From Pseudogracilibacillus sp037072025 (lineage in GTDB: Bacteria > Bacillota > Bacilli > Bacillales > Amphibacillaceae): a DNA stretch of 64,000 bases. The notes below the pieces were generated by a model. It saw only the letters and a list, made by a program, of their open reading frames with translations, was not told the DNA's origin and ran no database searches. A program made the position numbers and the translations under genes. Shown one piece after another: positions 9,488 to 17,484 of the stretch. The DNA lies in the NCBI RefSeq assembly GCF_037072025.1, contig NZ_JAXHDD010000024.1:1-64000 (forward strand), read 5' to 3'. How positions within the stretch are numbered: the first letter of the stretch is position 1; each line of letters starts with the position of its first letter.

Positions 9488-10175
9488 ATTAGAATGGCGT
9501 AAACATCAAATGTGGCGTTACTTTACAAGCTTCTTCTTTTGTTTTATTGGCATTTATGGTTTTGTAGTATTTATTGGATTGGCTTCAAAAAATGACGTGG
9601 ACGGGGCGATTGGTTCATTTCAAGAATTTATGACACTGGTAAATATCTTATCGAATATTACATTTATTATTTTTGGCAGTGTGATATTGTCGCGTTTGAT
9701 CATTTCAGAGTTTCGTACGAAAACAATGCAAGTATTGTTTACTTACCCGATCAAGCGTAAAAAACTTTTATTTGCTAAGTTAACACTCGCTTATTTATTT
9801 ACTGCTGGTAGCTTATTTGCTGGTATATGGTTTATACAACTGATAACATACTTTTTACAGCCTTCACTTGGGTTATTTGAGGGTACCGTATCCTTTCAAG
9901 ATCTGGTTGCGACCTTCCCAAAGACGGTAACGAATGCGTTAATGATGGGTGCAATTGCGTTAATTCCATTATTTTTCGGTATGCGTAAAAAGTCGACTGC
10001 TACCACGATTACATCTGCTGTCATTATCGGCTTTTTAGTTAACGCAACCATTTCTGATGGTGGAGCAACATTTAGCTTAGCCGATGTTGTCGTCATCCCA
10101 CTCTTATTAGCACTGCTCGGCATTAGCGTTGCTTATTTATCTTTTCGCAACATTAACGTAAAGGATGTTAAATAA
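9471..10175 (+). CDS. ABC-2 type permease
   Basis: This membrane protein of about 234 residues has six hydrophobic segments and the N-terminal L-K-L-E-W-R-K-like lead-in typical of ABC-2 exporter permeases that partner BcrA-type ATPases. A start at 9441 would overlap the upstream gene more; GGAGG at 9459-9463 clearly serves ATG at 9471. The stop TAA at 10173-10175 is followed immediately by the ATG of the next gene, so the three genes form a tightly coupled operon. The exported compound is unknown. Confidence 0.9.
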   Translation: MIHLIKLEWRKHQMWRYFTSFFFCFIGIYGFVVFIGLASKNDVDGAIGSFQEFMTLVNILSNITFIIFGSVILSRLIISEFRTKTMQVLFTYPIKRKKLLFAKLTLAYLFTAGSLFAGIWFIQLITYFLQPSLGLFEGTVSFQDLVATFPKTVTNALMMGAIALIPLFFGMRKKSTATTITSAVIIGFLVNATISDGGATFSLADVVVIPLLLALLGISVAYLSFRNINVKDVK

Positions 10176-11009
10176 ATGATTCGAAAATTATTATTTGTAC
10201 TATTGTGTGGAATCATCACGGTAACGGTAACCATTATCTTTTTTATGAAACAACCAGCTAAGATAATGACGATTGGAGAATATGAAGCAATGCCACATAT
10301 TGATGTGACGGTGGATATATTAAATATCAAGATCACCGATTCACCTGATGATAAAATACATGTTCAAATACAAGGACATACATTAAATAAAAATATGCTG
10401 ACAATCAGTGAAGAAAATAATACTTTCGCCATTAAAGAGCAAAAACACAAAAAGAATTGGACAGAAAATATCCGTTTTCGTCCTCAGGACACCATTGTTG
10501 TACAATTGCCCAAATCTCAAAATAAAACATTAACGCTTAGCGGTAAAGATGGAGATGTCCTCATTCAAGATGTAACACTCGATACAGTACAACTTGAAAC
10601 ATCTGCAGGCATTACTCAGCTAAAGAACCTATCCGCTTCAAATGCTAAGATTCAATCGAATGATGGGAATGTGACTATAGCAGATAGCGCCATCGATCAT
10701 TTAGAGGTTACCTCTACTGCGGGGGATGTTTTCATGCATGCGAGTTTAGGATTAACATCAACAATAAAAACGATTGATGGACAAATCAAAATGACAGAAA
10801 CTAAAGAACAGTCAAAACTGCATATGAAAAGTGTGTCTGGAGATATTGATACTCACTATAAAGAACCACCAACATCCCTTCAATTAACGACGGACGGTCC
10901 AGATATTGTCATTAAATTGCCAACATATGATAAGGAAACAAACTTAATTGGGAGTGGTACAAACATGCTTTCCGCCGAAACGAAAGACGGTAGAATTCTT
11001 ATTAAATAG
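10176..11009 (+). CDS. DUF4097-like membrane-anchored beta-repeat protein
   Basis: The protein has one N-terminal membrane anchor (residues about 4-24) followed by an extracytoplasmic domain of repeating short beta strands (for example G-K-D-G-D-V-L-I-Q-D-V and S-N-D-G-N-V-T-I-A-D-S), the stacked pattern of DUF4097/DUF4098 putative adhesin-like proteins. Such proteins often accompany two-component systems and BcrA-type transporters in Firmicutes, and a sensing or accessory role is only inferred. It starts immediately after the permease stop codon, so translation is coupled. Confidence 0.8.
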   Translation: MIRKLLFVLLCGIITVTVTIIFFMKQPAKIMTIGEYEAMPHIDVTVDILNIKITDSPDDKIHVQIQGHTLNKNMLTISEENNTFAIKEQKHKKNWTENIRFRPQDTIVVQLPKSQNKTLTLSGKDGDVLIQDVTLDTVQLETSAGITQLKNLSASNAKIQSNDGNVTIADSAIDHLEVTSTAGDVFMHASLGLTSTIKTIDGQIKMTETKEQSKLHMKSVSGDIDTHYKEPPTSLQLTTDGPDIVIKLPTYDKETNLIGSGTNMLSAETKDGRILIK

Positions 11010-11120
11010 AAAACGTTGGTGTGAAAGAAATAGTATTAGTTAGTTAGTTGGTTTCGTTTATCGGCTTATAACGTCCAGTGAACCCTCAATGATTTTATTG
11101 AGGAGAGGTACCTGTACTAT

Positions 11121-11152
11121 TAGCGTTGCACTCATTAATAAATGCAACGCTA
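11121..11152 (+). terminator. Hairpin after DUF4097-like gene
   Basis: A perfect 10-bp inverted repeat, TAGCGTTGCA at 11121-11130 and TGCAACGCTA at 11143-11152, lies about 110 bp after the stop of the exporter operon. There is no proper T-run, so it may be a weak terminator or an RNA-stabilising hairpin. Confidence 0.35.
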
Positions 11153-11264
11153 GTGCAATTTAATAATGTAAATGATAAGTTGAGCTTTAGAAGATTAAAT
11201 AATTGAATGGATTTGTTCCATTTTTATCATTAATAGTTACTAAAGCCTAATTTGTTTATATCTT

Positions 11265-11441
11265 TTAATTTAAGTTCATCATCGTTTTATACAATAACTG
11301 GATAATTTTCTTAATATTCTCTTTTTTAACCTTACCAAAACCGACGATAATTAAAATATCTCTTTCCTGTTTAAATGTATTAATCATAAATTTACGAATC
11401 GTATACAATTCAATTTCATTTAATTTTGCATCTTTTTCTAT
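11265..11441 (-). pseudogene. C-terminal fragment of an unidentified protein
   Basis: The minus strand has 58 open codons ending in TAA at 11265, without a start codon. The product reads like the helical C-terminus of a small soluble protein (F-K-Q-E-R-D-I-L-I-I-V-G-F-G-K-V-K-K). I cannot name the family. No ribosome binding site precedes it and an in-frame TAG lies just upstream, so it looks like a decayed gene end. Confidence 0.35.
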
Positions 11442-11463
11442 CTATAATGATAGAACGTTAATT

Positions 11464-11504
11464 AAAAAGATCACCCAGTCATTTTTGACAGGAGTGATCT
11501 TTTT
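11464..11504. terminator. Bidirectional rho-independent terminator
   Basis: The stem AAAAAGATCAC at 11464-11474 pairs with GTGATCTTTTT at 11494-11504, with A-runs on one side and T-runs on the other, so it would work on both strands. It separates the exporter region from the decayed WYL regulator. Confidence 0.7.
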
Positions 11505-11580
11505 TGGTATTTGAATTAGTACTTATGAAATTCATTTTAACGATTCTAGTATCAATAGTATTTTGTTTTAACTGCCATTG

Positions 11581-12305
11581 CTATGGGGAGAATAAGTTTA
11601 CTCTCTCTCGTAAACGTACTAAAACTTCTTCTGGTATTTACCGGACTTTGATATCTTCACCTAGGAAAAGGATCCAAACTAGTGAAATTGTCGACAGGAA
11701 TCATCCGCCTCTTTTCTTCTTTTAAGTCAAATCCTTCGATTAGCCATACGTTATTTTTACGGTAAAGGTGCAAAAGATAAATTGGAAAAGACTTTAGCTT
11801 ATTCTCTTTTCCGATTGTAATCAATAAATGGCTATCCAAAAGAAGAGTTTGAATGAGTTTTTCCAACAAAGGATGAGGAAGATCTGACAGTTCAAGCAGG
11901 TCTGGATTATTCGGGTTGGTACCTTCAAAAGTAAAATTTGATTTAAAAGAATTAGGTTATCTTGTTGGTTTTTTGAAATAAGACCTAGTAATTTTTCGGC
12001 TAAAGACTGACGGCTCTTTAGATAAGGGAGTTGTTGATTTCTAGTAGTCATAAAGGCAATAAAGAGAGCTTTAATCTCATTATCGTAAAGCGAACGGCAG
12101 GCAAGACAGAGTTGTTCATAACAAAATAACCCCCGTCCCTTCCAACTTCCGCTACAAGAGGCATTCCCATGACTTCTATTTCTTTGATGTCTCTTATAGC
12201 TGTCGAGTGAGAGGTGTTAAACTCTCGCATGATTTCTGAAATTGTAAAGTGGGCGCGGTTGTTAATATACCGCATGATAGTATTAATCCGTTCAACTTTT
12301 TTCAT
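11581..12305 (-). pseudogene. Decayed HTH_11/WYL-type transcriptional regulator
   Basis: Three frames on the minus strand together encode a YafY/DeoR-type regulator. The N-terminal helix-turn-helix (F-T-I-S-E-I-M-R-E-F-N-T-S-H-S-T-A) starts at ATG 12305 behind GGAGG; the WYL-like middle includes W-L-I-E-G-F-D. Reading shifts frame near 12085 (expected F-T-D-N-E-I-K-A-L-F) and again near 11935 (expected L-L-F-E-G-T-N-P), and then meets stops around 11660 and 11630. Each break is a single base change from an intact frame. It is divergent from an MFS fragment at 12375, which was probably its target. Confidence 0.75.
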
Positions 12306-12374
12306 CAAGACCTCCAAAATGGTGTCACTTTTTGACATGATTTAAGGCTATTATAAACGAGATCATTCTTTTTT

Positions 12375-12689
12375 GTGCAAGCTTTAATACTAGCCTTAGC
12401 AATAACTTTTGTAGGCGGAATAAGTAACATATGTTTTGATACTGTTTTGATGAGAATACTTCCTTCTTCTAAACGGGGATTTTTATTTGGTACTTTATCC
12501 ATGTTTCAGAGTAGTTCAATGGGTTTAGCGATGATTGGAGCAGGCTTTCTAACGGAATGGCTTTCTCCTTTGCAAAGTGCTTTCCTCGTTGGTGCTACGT
12601 ATATCTCATTTGCATTCATTTTTATGGTGGCATTTAAAAGTGTCAATTTTCGAGATTCAATTTTATTGTTAAAAACGTGGTTGCACTAG
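12375..12689 (+). pseudogene. C-terminal fragment of an MFS transporter
   Basis: The 104 residues have three to four hydrophobic segments and the pattern P-S-S-K-R-G-F-L-F-G-T, matching the C-terminal half of major facilitator permeases of about 400 residues. There is no ribosome binding site and the N-terminal half is absent: the DNA upstream goes straight into the regulator's promoter region. This is a deletion remnant. Confidence 0.65.
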
Positions 12690-12873
12690 TGTTGTCAACA
12701 AAATTTTTATAAGATGATAAAATTAAAAAAAGTTGTAACGAAATCTAAGATTTTTGGATATATAAATGACTGGACTTTTAAATAGGTGATTCATTATAGA
12801 AAGAATCTTAAATGTAAAATCGCCATTCTATTGTATAGGTAGACGTAAACTAATTAATCAAAGGGAGGGCGCA

Positions 12874-13356
12874 GTGGATAAAAACAATATATATCAAGAA
12901 TACGGAGATTTTATTTTTAAATATTTATTTACTTTAACAAATGATTTTCATGCAGCAGAAGAATTAACGCAAGAAACGTTTTATCAAGCAATAAAGTCCA
13001 TTCATAACTTTCATAGTAACGGTAAAGCAAAATTTTCTACATGGCTTTGCTCGATTGCTAAAAACGTTTGGTTACAAGAAATAAATCGCGAAAATAAAAA
13101 ACAGCAGTTAGTAGAATCGCTAAGTAATGAGAGTGAAAAATTTACTAGTGTAGAAGATGTATATATTAGAAGTGAAGATAAACTTGATTTTTTTAAAAAA
13201 GCTCGTCAACTTAATGATGTGAAACGGGAAATTGTTTATCTAAGGTTGTTAGGTGATTTATCTTTCAAAGAAATAGGCATCATTTTTGGGAAAACGGAAA
13301 ATTGGGCAAGAGTAACTTTTTATCGTGCCAAGCAAGAATTAAGAAAGGGTGAATAA
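12874..13356 (+). CDS. ECF-type RNA polymerase sigma factor
   Basis: This is a 160-residue sigma-70-family factor of the extracytoplasmic function class. Region 2 (about residues 5-70) includes A-A-E-E-L-T-Q-E-T-F-Y-Q-A; region 4 (about 105-158) includes L-S-F-K-E-I-G-I-I-F-G-K-T. The GTG start at 12874 follows a good AAAGGGAGG site. The next gene, an anti-sigma factor with a zinc-finger motif, starts at or just past its end. ECF factors usually activate their own promoter, but I found no convincing AAC/CGT promoter upstream. Confidence 0.93.
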   Translation: MDKNNIYQEYGDFIFKYLFTLTNDFHAAEELTQETFYQAIKSIHNFHSNGKAKFSTWLCSIAKNVWLQEINRENKKQQLVESLSNESEKFTSVEDVYIRSEDKLDFFKKARQLNDVKREIVYLRLLGDLSFKEIGIIFGKTENWARVTFYRAKQELRKGE

Positions 13357-13360
13357 AAGA

Positions 13361-14023
13361 ATGAAACATAATGTTTTTAAAGATTTAGCTCCTGCTTATA
13401 TTGATCAGCTAACAAGCGAAGAGACGAACAAGCAAATGGAAAAACATATGGATCAATGTGAAGATTGTCGAAAATACTTAAACAAGATGAAAGAAGACAT
13501 ATTCGTAGAACACAAAGTTGAACGGAAAAAAGAACATAGTAGTATTGATTACTTCAAAAAGGTTCGTGCTAAAAATAGGAAAAAGGTTTTTGTTATTGTC
13601 TCATCATTATTATCAGTTTTTCTAATATTGATAACGATTTATTATTTTATGTTTGTCAACATGTGGTTAGCAGATACAGACAATGTAGAAACAAGCCTTC
13701 AGAATCAAGGCATGACTGTGACACTTTCATTTAAATCCAAAAAGGCTAACCACTATCTTTTAACACAAGATGCAATGTCGGATGAAGGGTATATCGACTC
13801 TATATTTGTGTATGAAAAAAGAGATGACTTTTCTACTCCGGCGGAACTATTAAAAGACGGAATAAATGTTACCTACACTTTTTTAGATGAAAACACATTA
13901 TTACTTGATAATGGGACAAAACATAAAATAAAAGATGATGATATTGTATCCATACATTATAAAGATAGGATAGAAGAGATATTTGTAAAAGATTTATATG
14001 ATACAAATAATGAAAGTAAATAA
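13361..14023 (+). CDS. Anti-sigma factor with zf-HC2 motif
   Basis: The N-terminal part carries the zinc-binding pattern H-M-D-Q-C-E-D-C (HxxxCxxC), which marks zinc-associated anti-sigma domains. One membrane segment (about residues 72-96) follows, then an extracytoplasmic sensing domain of about 115 residues. It should hold the upstream ECF sigma factor at the membrane until a signal arrives. A GTG at 13349 overlapping the sigma gene is possible, but the AAGGG site is better spaced for ATG at 13361. The two genes form an operon closed by the hairpin at 14032. Confidence 0.88.
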   Translation: MKHNVFKDLAPAYIDQLTSEETNKQMEKHMDQCEDCRKYLNKMKEDIFVEHKVERKKEHSSIDYFKKVRAKNRKKVFVIVSSLLSVFLILITIYYFMFVNMWLADTDNVETSLQNQGMTVTLSFKSKKANHYLLTQDAMSDEGYIDSIFVYEKRDDFSTPAELLKDGINVTYTFLDENTLLLDNGTKHKIKDDDIVSIHYKDRIEEIFVKDLYDTNNESK

Positions 14024-14031
14024 CTAAAATA

Positions 14032-14064
14032 AAGAGAACTCAATCTTAATTTATGAGTTCTCTT
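14032..14064 (+). terminator. Terminator of the sigma/anti-sigma operon
   Basis: A perfect 11-bp stem AAGAGAACTCA (14032-14042) / TGAGTTCTCTT (14054-14064) lies just after the anti-sigma gene. The downstream T-richness is modest. Confidence 0.65.
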
Positions 14065-14809
14065 AGTATATTCAGCAGAGTCGTGATTCCACCGTCTCTG
14101 TATATGGAAAACAGAAGTTGTCTCTTTAGAACTAACTTCTGCTAGCTGCTTCGTCCAAGTGTTCTGTCTAACTATGCTCCAAATCTTTTACGAAATCACA
14201 TTTTCTACATAATTCCTCTACAGCTATTCTTCTTGAGAAACCATCAACAAGATTTTTGACCCGATCCATTTCAATAATTTCAGAAAATCAGTGACTATTA
14301 CTATTTAAGTTTCGCACCCCAAAATAGAAGGGGTTCCAGATGCTATTTTGTACTGAACCCCTTACTATTACTGCATTTTCCTTCTATTCCATTTTGAGCA
14401 ATTAAGCAACTTGATCTCCTTCAAACAACTGATTTCGCAAAAAAGACGCTTCGAATAGTTCCATCAGATATTTGTATTCTAGTGATTCTTTAAAAGTTTT
14501 AATATCAACGGGTTCAGATTCAGCAATTGCCGTAATGACAATATCCAAAAGTTCATCAAACATACTCCATAACTGTTCTGCACCAAAAATCCAGTGTTCG
14601 TGCGGGTTTTCACTGCCCTTTTCCTCTGTTGAAAAGGGCTTTATTTATTGGATTTTCAAGGTGCGAAACTTAAGTTATTATACCATTCGAACTTTTATTA
14701 GATTAACGAAAGGGGACGTTTATTCTGTATTGCTTTTTACATTACATCAAAATATATTTTCTGAGGACTCATGTTATTTATGATACAGTTCACAAAAATT
14801 CGTTAAAAG
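14065..14809. other. Intergenic region containing the inverted-repeat element
   Basis: Apart from the element at 14305-14673 I see no real gene here. A 103-codon plus-strand frame from 14472 runs through the element's inverted repeat, lacks a ribosome binding site and looks like chance. Confidence 0.5.
14305..14673. mobile_element. Short element bounded by perfect 14-bp inverted repeats
   Basis: TTAAGTTTCGCACC at 14305-14318 is repeated exactly inverted as GGTGCGAAACTTAA at 14660-14673, enclosing a 369-bp segment, as in internally deleted insertion sequences or MITEs. Inside, the minus strand keeps about 64 open codons ending in TAA at 14402 (acidic, ending F-E-G-D-Q-V-A), probably part of a lost transposase or passenger gene. 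A hairpin with GGGGTTC/GAACCCC arms lies at 14329-14362 and another with GCCCTTTT/AAAAGGGC arms near 14620-14645. I found no clear target-site duplication. Confidence 0.55.
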
Positions 14810-15274
14810 TCATTTTTGTTTTAATTTCTTCGTTTCCTGCTTAAAGACTTCAGTACTTCTCTTAATATAATCATTTATTAACTCGGTTTCTTCTGGACTG
14901 TAATCAGTCACAAGCTTCCCCATTTCATGTCCAAATGATTGAAAAAGTGGCTCTAACTCCGAACCCACCTTTTCAAAATTCGCCATAATAATCACCTTTC
15001 TCCTATCTTCTGTATCTCTTTCTCTATACACAAAGTCTTTCTTTTCGAGTCGGTCAACAACTGTTGTCACCATCCCTGTTGACAAATCCGTTTTTGATGC
15101 TATTTGTCCAGCAGTTATACCCTCTAATGGAATGATTCCTAAAACTTTATAGTCGGTTATATTTAAACCAACTTTTTCTGCTACGCTTTGATGAAACATA
15201 ATGATGGCTAAACTGAACTCTTTTCCTAAATTAATTGCTTTATTTTCATTTGAATGATTATTTACAGTTGACAA
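14810..15274 (-). CDS. MarR-family transcriptional regulator
   Basis: The 154-residue protein has a winged helix. The recognition region T-A-G-Q-I-A-S-K-T-D-L-S-T-G-M-V lies at about residues 55-72, followed by the wing with E-D-R-R-K-V-I. The helical N- and C-terminal arms would form the dimer interface, as in MarR proteins, which are usually ligand-released repressors. It is divergent from two membrane protein genes (15393 on), and the shared intergenic region holds a dyad (15306-15318) that is a good operator candidate. It probably represses itself and those genes. Confidence 0.9.
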   Translation of the reverse strand: MSTVNNHSNENKAINLGKEFSLAIIMFHQSVAEKVGLNITDYKVLGIIPLEGITAGQIASKTDLSTGMVTTVVDRLEKKDFVYRERDTEDRRKVIIMANFEKVGSELEPLFQSFGHEMGKLVTDYSPEETELINDYIKRSTEVFKQETKKLKQK

Positions 15275-15305
15275 TTTTTATACACCCCATTAATATAATA
15301 ATTAA

Positions 15306-15333
15306 CTCTAATTTAGAGATAACCAATTTTAGA
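15306..15333. promoter_or_regulatory. Candidate MarR operator
   Basis: A perfect palindrome CTCTAATTTAGAG (15306-15318) is followed by a second half-site, CCAATTTTAGAGAT. It lies between the MarR gene and the divergent membrane protein operon, where autoregulatory MarR sites usually occur. Inferred from symmetry and position only. Confidence 0.5.
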
Positions 15334-15392
15334 GATACTTTATAATTGAGTATTAATAAAATTATATACTATGAATAAGGAAGATGACAATT

Positions 15393-15947
15393 ATGTTTGA
15401 AGATTTGATTAATATCTTTTACTACAGTATTTTGTTTCCGCTTATGGATGGGTTTAAAGTATTTATTAGGTCTAATGAATTTTACTTTACTTTTATTGTG
15501 ATTTTTCTTCTTTCTATACCAATTACGATTATGCGTTGCTATCAAGTTCTAACTAAGGGTAAAACTAAATTTAACACATTTTATGAAATACTAGTATGGT
15601 TATTTAGAATCATACAATATTCCTTAATCATATTCATTAGCAACGATATTCCAGTAAGAAGTTTATTCTCCGAAAATAATTGGAATCATATCTTCCAGAA
15701 CTTACATCATATTCATCTTGAGCAATTATTTTGGGATTTTGTGGGGTATGGCCTCATATTTGGAATTTACAATCTTCTAATATATACAGTCATCAGAAAA
15801 AAATGGATAGCAATCGTACTCAAAAAAATGTATGACAATGAAACAAATACTGATTTAATTCATCAAGTAATTGTTATAGGTATTAAAAATTTATTCCTTA
15901 TTCCTGTCAGTGTCATTTACCTGTTAAGCATTTTAAAAATTATCTAA
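15393..15947 (+). CDS. Membrane protein of unknown function
   Basis: The protein of about 184 residues has four hydrophobic segments (around residues 20-40, 62-80, 108-130 and 155-180). I see no transporter or enzyme motif. ATG at 15384 is too close to the AAGGAAG site (15378-15383); ATG at 15393 has the right spacing. It forms an operon with the next membrane protein, both likely under the divergent MarR repressor. Together they might be a two-subunit stress-inducible membrane complex; that is inference. Confidence 0.75.
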   Translation: MFEDLINIFYYSILFPLMDGFKVFIRSNEFYFTFIVIFLLSIPITIMRCYQVLTKGKTKFNTFYEILVWLFRIIQYSLIIFISNDIPVRSLFSENNWNHIFQNLHHIHLEQLFWDFVGYGLIFGIYNLLIYTVIRKKWIAIVLKKMYDNETNTDLIHQVIVIGIKNLFLIPVSVIYLLSILKII

Positions 15948-15961
15948 TTGTAAAGGATGAT

Positions 15962-16513
15962 ATGATGAAAAGTTCTGAGATTTTGCAGTTTGGAAAAAGT
16001 GGCCTAAAAACATTGCTAGCATCCATCGTATTTTTCTATAGCCATTTATCCCTCATATTGATTGCGCTTATTCCTTCTTTAATTCGTGCATTTCAAATGT
16101 TGAACGATCAATCACCCATTTGGTTAGAAGTTATTGTTGAATTGACAAGACTTCTTTTGATTTTAGTGATGATTTGCATGATGTCTAAGCAATCTATTAA
16201 AAACATCGGGGACAAAGAATACTGGAATCGTCTTGGAAAACAATGCTCATTACATTTTAAAAGAAATTGGCCGTACCATTTTACCGCCCAAATTATCGTT
16301 TTTATTGTGCTTTTATTTGGATTAGGAAACTTACTCATTAAAATTATCGTTAGCGGATCTTTAACCCCAATGATAGAAATACTAGGTTTCAAATCATTTG
16401 GGTATAAAGAATCATATAATGCCTACCTATTCTTTTTAAAAAATATGACTGTTATTCCACTGGCGATCGTTTTCATTCTCAAAATGTGTGGGATAAAGCC
16501 AACAAACAATTAA
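15962..16513 (+). CDS. Membrane protein of unknown function
   Basis: This 183-residue integral membrane protein has four hydrophobic segments (about residues 17-38, 47-70, 103-125 and 150-172), similar in size and layout to the gene just upstream, 14 bp away. The AAAGGA site at 15952 fits either ATG at 15962 or the one directly after it. No recognised domain. It is the last gene of the MarR-controlled pair. Confidence 0.75.
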   Translation: MMKSSEILQFGKSGLKTLLASIVFFYSHLSLILIALIPSLIRAFQMLNDQSPIWLEVIVELTRLLLILVMICMMSKQSIKNIGDKEYWNRLGKQCSLHFKRNWPYHFTAQIIVFIVLLFGLGNLLIKIIVSGSLTPMIEILGFKSFGYKESYNAYLFFLKNMTVIPLAIVFILKMCGIKPTNN

Positions 16514-16603
16514 ATTAAAATGGGCTTCTAGCATTTATTTGCAGTAGCCCATCTCTTAATATTCTTTTTAAAGGAGCATCCATATTTTGTACCGCCACTA
16601 AAC

Positions 16604-16700
16604 TTCCCCGCTCATGAACCCCTGAATCGTTCGAGATAGGCTCCAATTCGCTCACAGCCCCCTATAATCCGCTCGCATCTGACCCTAATTCGCTCACAAA
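16604..16700. repeat. Degenerate short tandem repeats, about 23-25 bp unit
   Basis: Four or five imperfect copies of a motif resembling AATTCGCTCACA plus a C-rich spacer run in series (for example AATTCGCTCACA, AATCCGCTCGCAT, AATTCGCTCACA). The segment is more GC-rich than its surroundings and has no open frame. I recall similar CGCTCA-containing repeats scattered in Bacillaceae intergenic DNA. Confidence 0.5.
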
Positions 16701-16702
16701 AA

Positions 16703-16739
16703 AAAGGACAAGAAACCCTACCGCAGTTTCTCGCCCTTT
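16703..16739 (-). terminator. Terminator of the ABC exporter operon
   Basis: AAAGGACAAGAAAC (16703-16716) and GTTTCTCGCCCTTT (16726-16739) form an imperfect 14-bp stem. Read on the minus strand it ends in a run of T residues, directly after the permease gene that stops at 16765. A near copy of the sequence occurs at 21508-21543. Confidence 0.7.
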
Positions 16740-16764
16740 ATTTGACTAATCCCCTCATTCCAAC

Positions 16765-17484
16765 TCAACGCACGCCCCGCCACGCAAACAACCAACTAGC
16801 AATCCCGACCAACACCACCGCCCACAAAAGCTGAACCCCTAGACCCAACCACTCATCCAAATAAATTCCCACTGAAGCTACGGTATAAATATTCATCACA
16901 GCAAGCGTAGGTAAATACTTTGCTAACTGAAAAACTTGTAACAACATTTGGCTTAGTCCCAAAATAAGCGGGAGCATGATCGCAATCGGTGTGATCAGCG
17001 ATTTGGTGATAATCGATAATGCTGAGGTAATCCAAGCTAATAGGATCCAACTAACCGTGGCAAGAGAGACACTTTCAAGTAACCGTAATCCGAAAGAATT
17101 TGTCCATTCCAAGTCATGTTGCAAGAATAAAACAATTAAACCAAGCAGACTCGAAACGATTCCTGTAAGAACTATAATTACAGTAATATTCACGAATTTC
17201 GTAAATAATAATTTTACTCTGTATGGTTGGGTAAGAAGGGTTGTTCGTAAGACAGATTGTGAATATTCTTGTCCGAAATAACTTGCGCTGGCAACAATCA
17301 CTCCTAGTTGGCCTAAATAGAGGGATTGCAAGATCAGAGAAAGCATTCCCTCCTCTCCCTCTGTTATCGGTGTGCTGGATGTCAATAAGAAAAGTACGGG
17401 AACGAGATTCGCTCCAATGATCCCTAACATGCACCAGCCAAAGGAAAAGAATTTCGTTTTCTCACTACGGAGGACAGCGTACAT
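16765..17484 (-). CDS. ABC-2 family membrane permease
   Basis: The 239-residue protein has six hydrophobic segments and the N-terminal R-S-E-K-T-K-F-F-S lead-in typical of ABC-2 permeases. It also has the conserved G-Q-E-Y-S-Q-S-V-L-R-T-T-L amphipathic motif seen in lantibiotic-type or multidrug exporters. It is the last gene of a minus-strand operon with a second (broken) permease and an ATPase. Its start overlaps the upstream gene's end. With its sister permease damaged, whether the exporter still works is uncertain. Confidence 0.88.
   Translation of the reverse strand: MYAVLRSEKTKFFSFGWCMLGIIGANLVPVLFLLTSSTPITEGEEGMLSLILQSLYLGQLGVIVASASYFGQEYSQSVLRTTLLTQPYRVKLLFTKFVNITVIIVLTGIVSSLLGLIVLFLQHDLEWTNSFGLRLLESVSLATVSWILLAWITSALSIITKSLITPIAIMLPLILGLSQMLLQVFQLAKYLPTLAVMNIYTVASVGIYLDEWLGLGVQLLWAVVLVGIASWLFAWRGVR

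Noticed and set aside
11504..11725. 73-codon plus-strand ORF
   Set aside because: It overlaps the terminator and runs antisense to the decayed WYL regulator, with no recognisable product.
14472..14783. 103-codon plus-strand ORF
   Set aside because: It crosses the element's inverted repeat, has no ribosome binding site and its composition looks like a chance frame. The opposite strand keeps the more protein-like remnant.
16604..16700. Possible CRISPR array
   Set aside because: Units are degenerate and spaced about 24 bp with no distinct spacers, and no cas genes are in the window.
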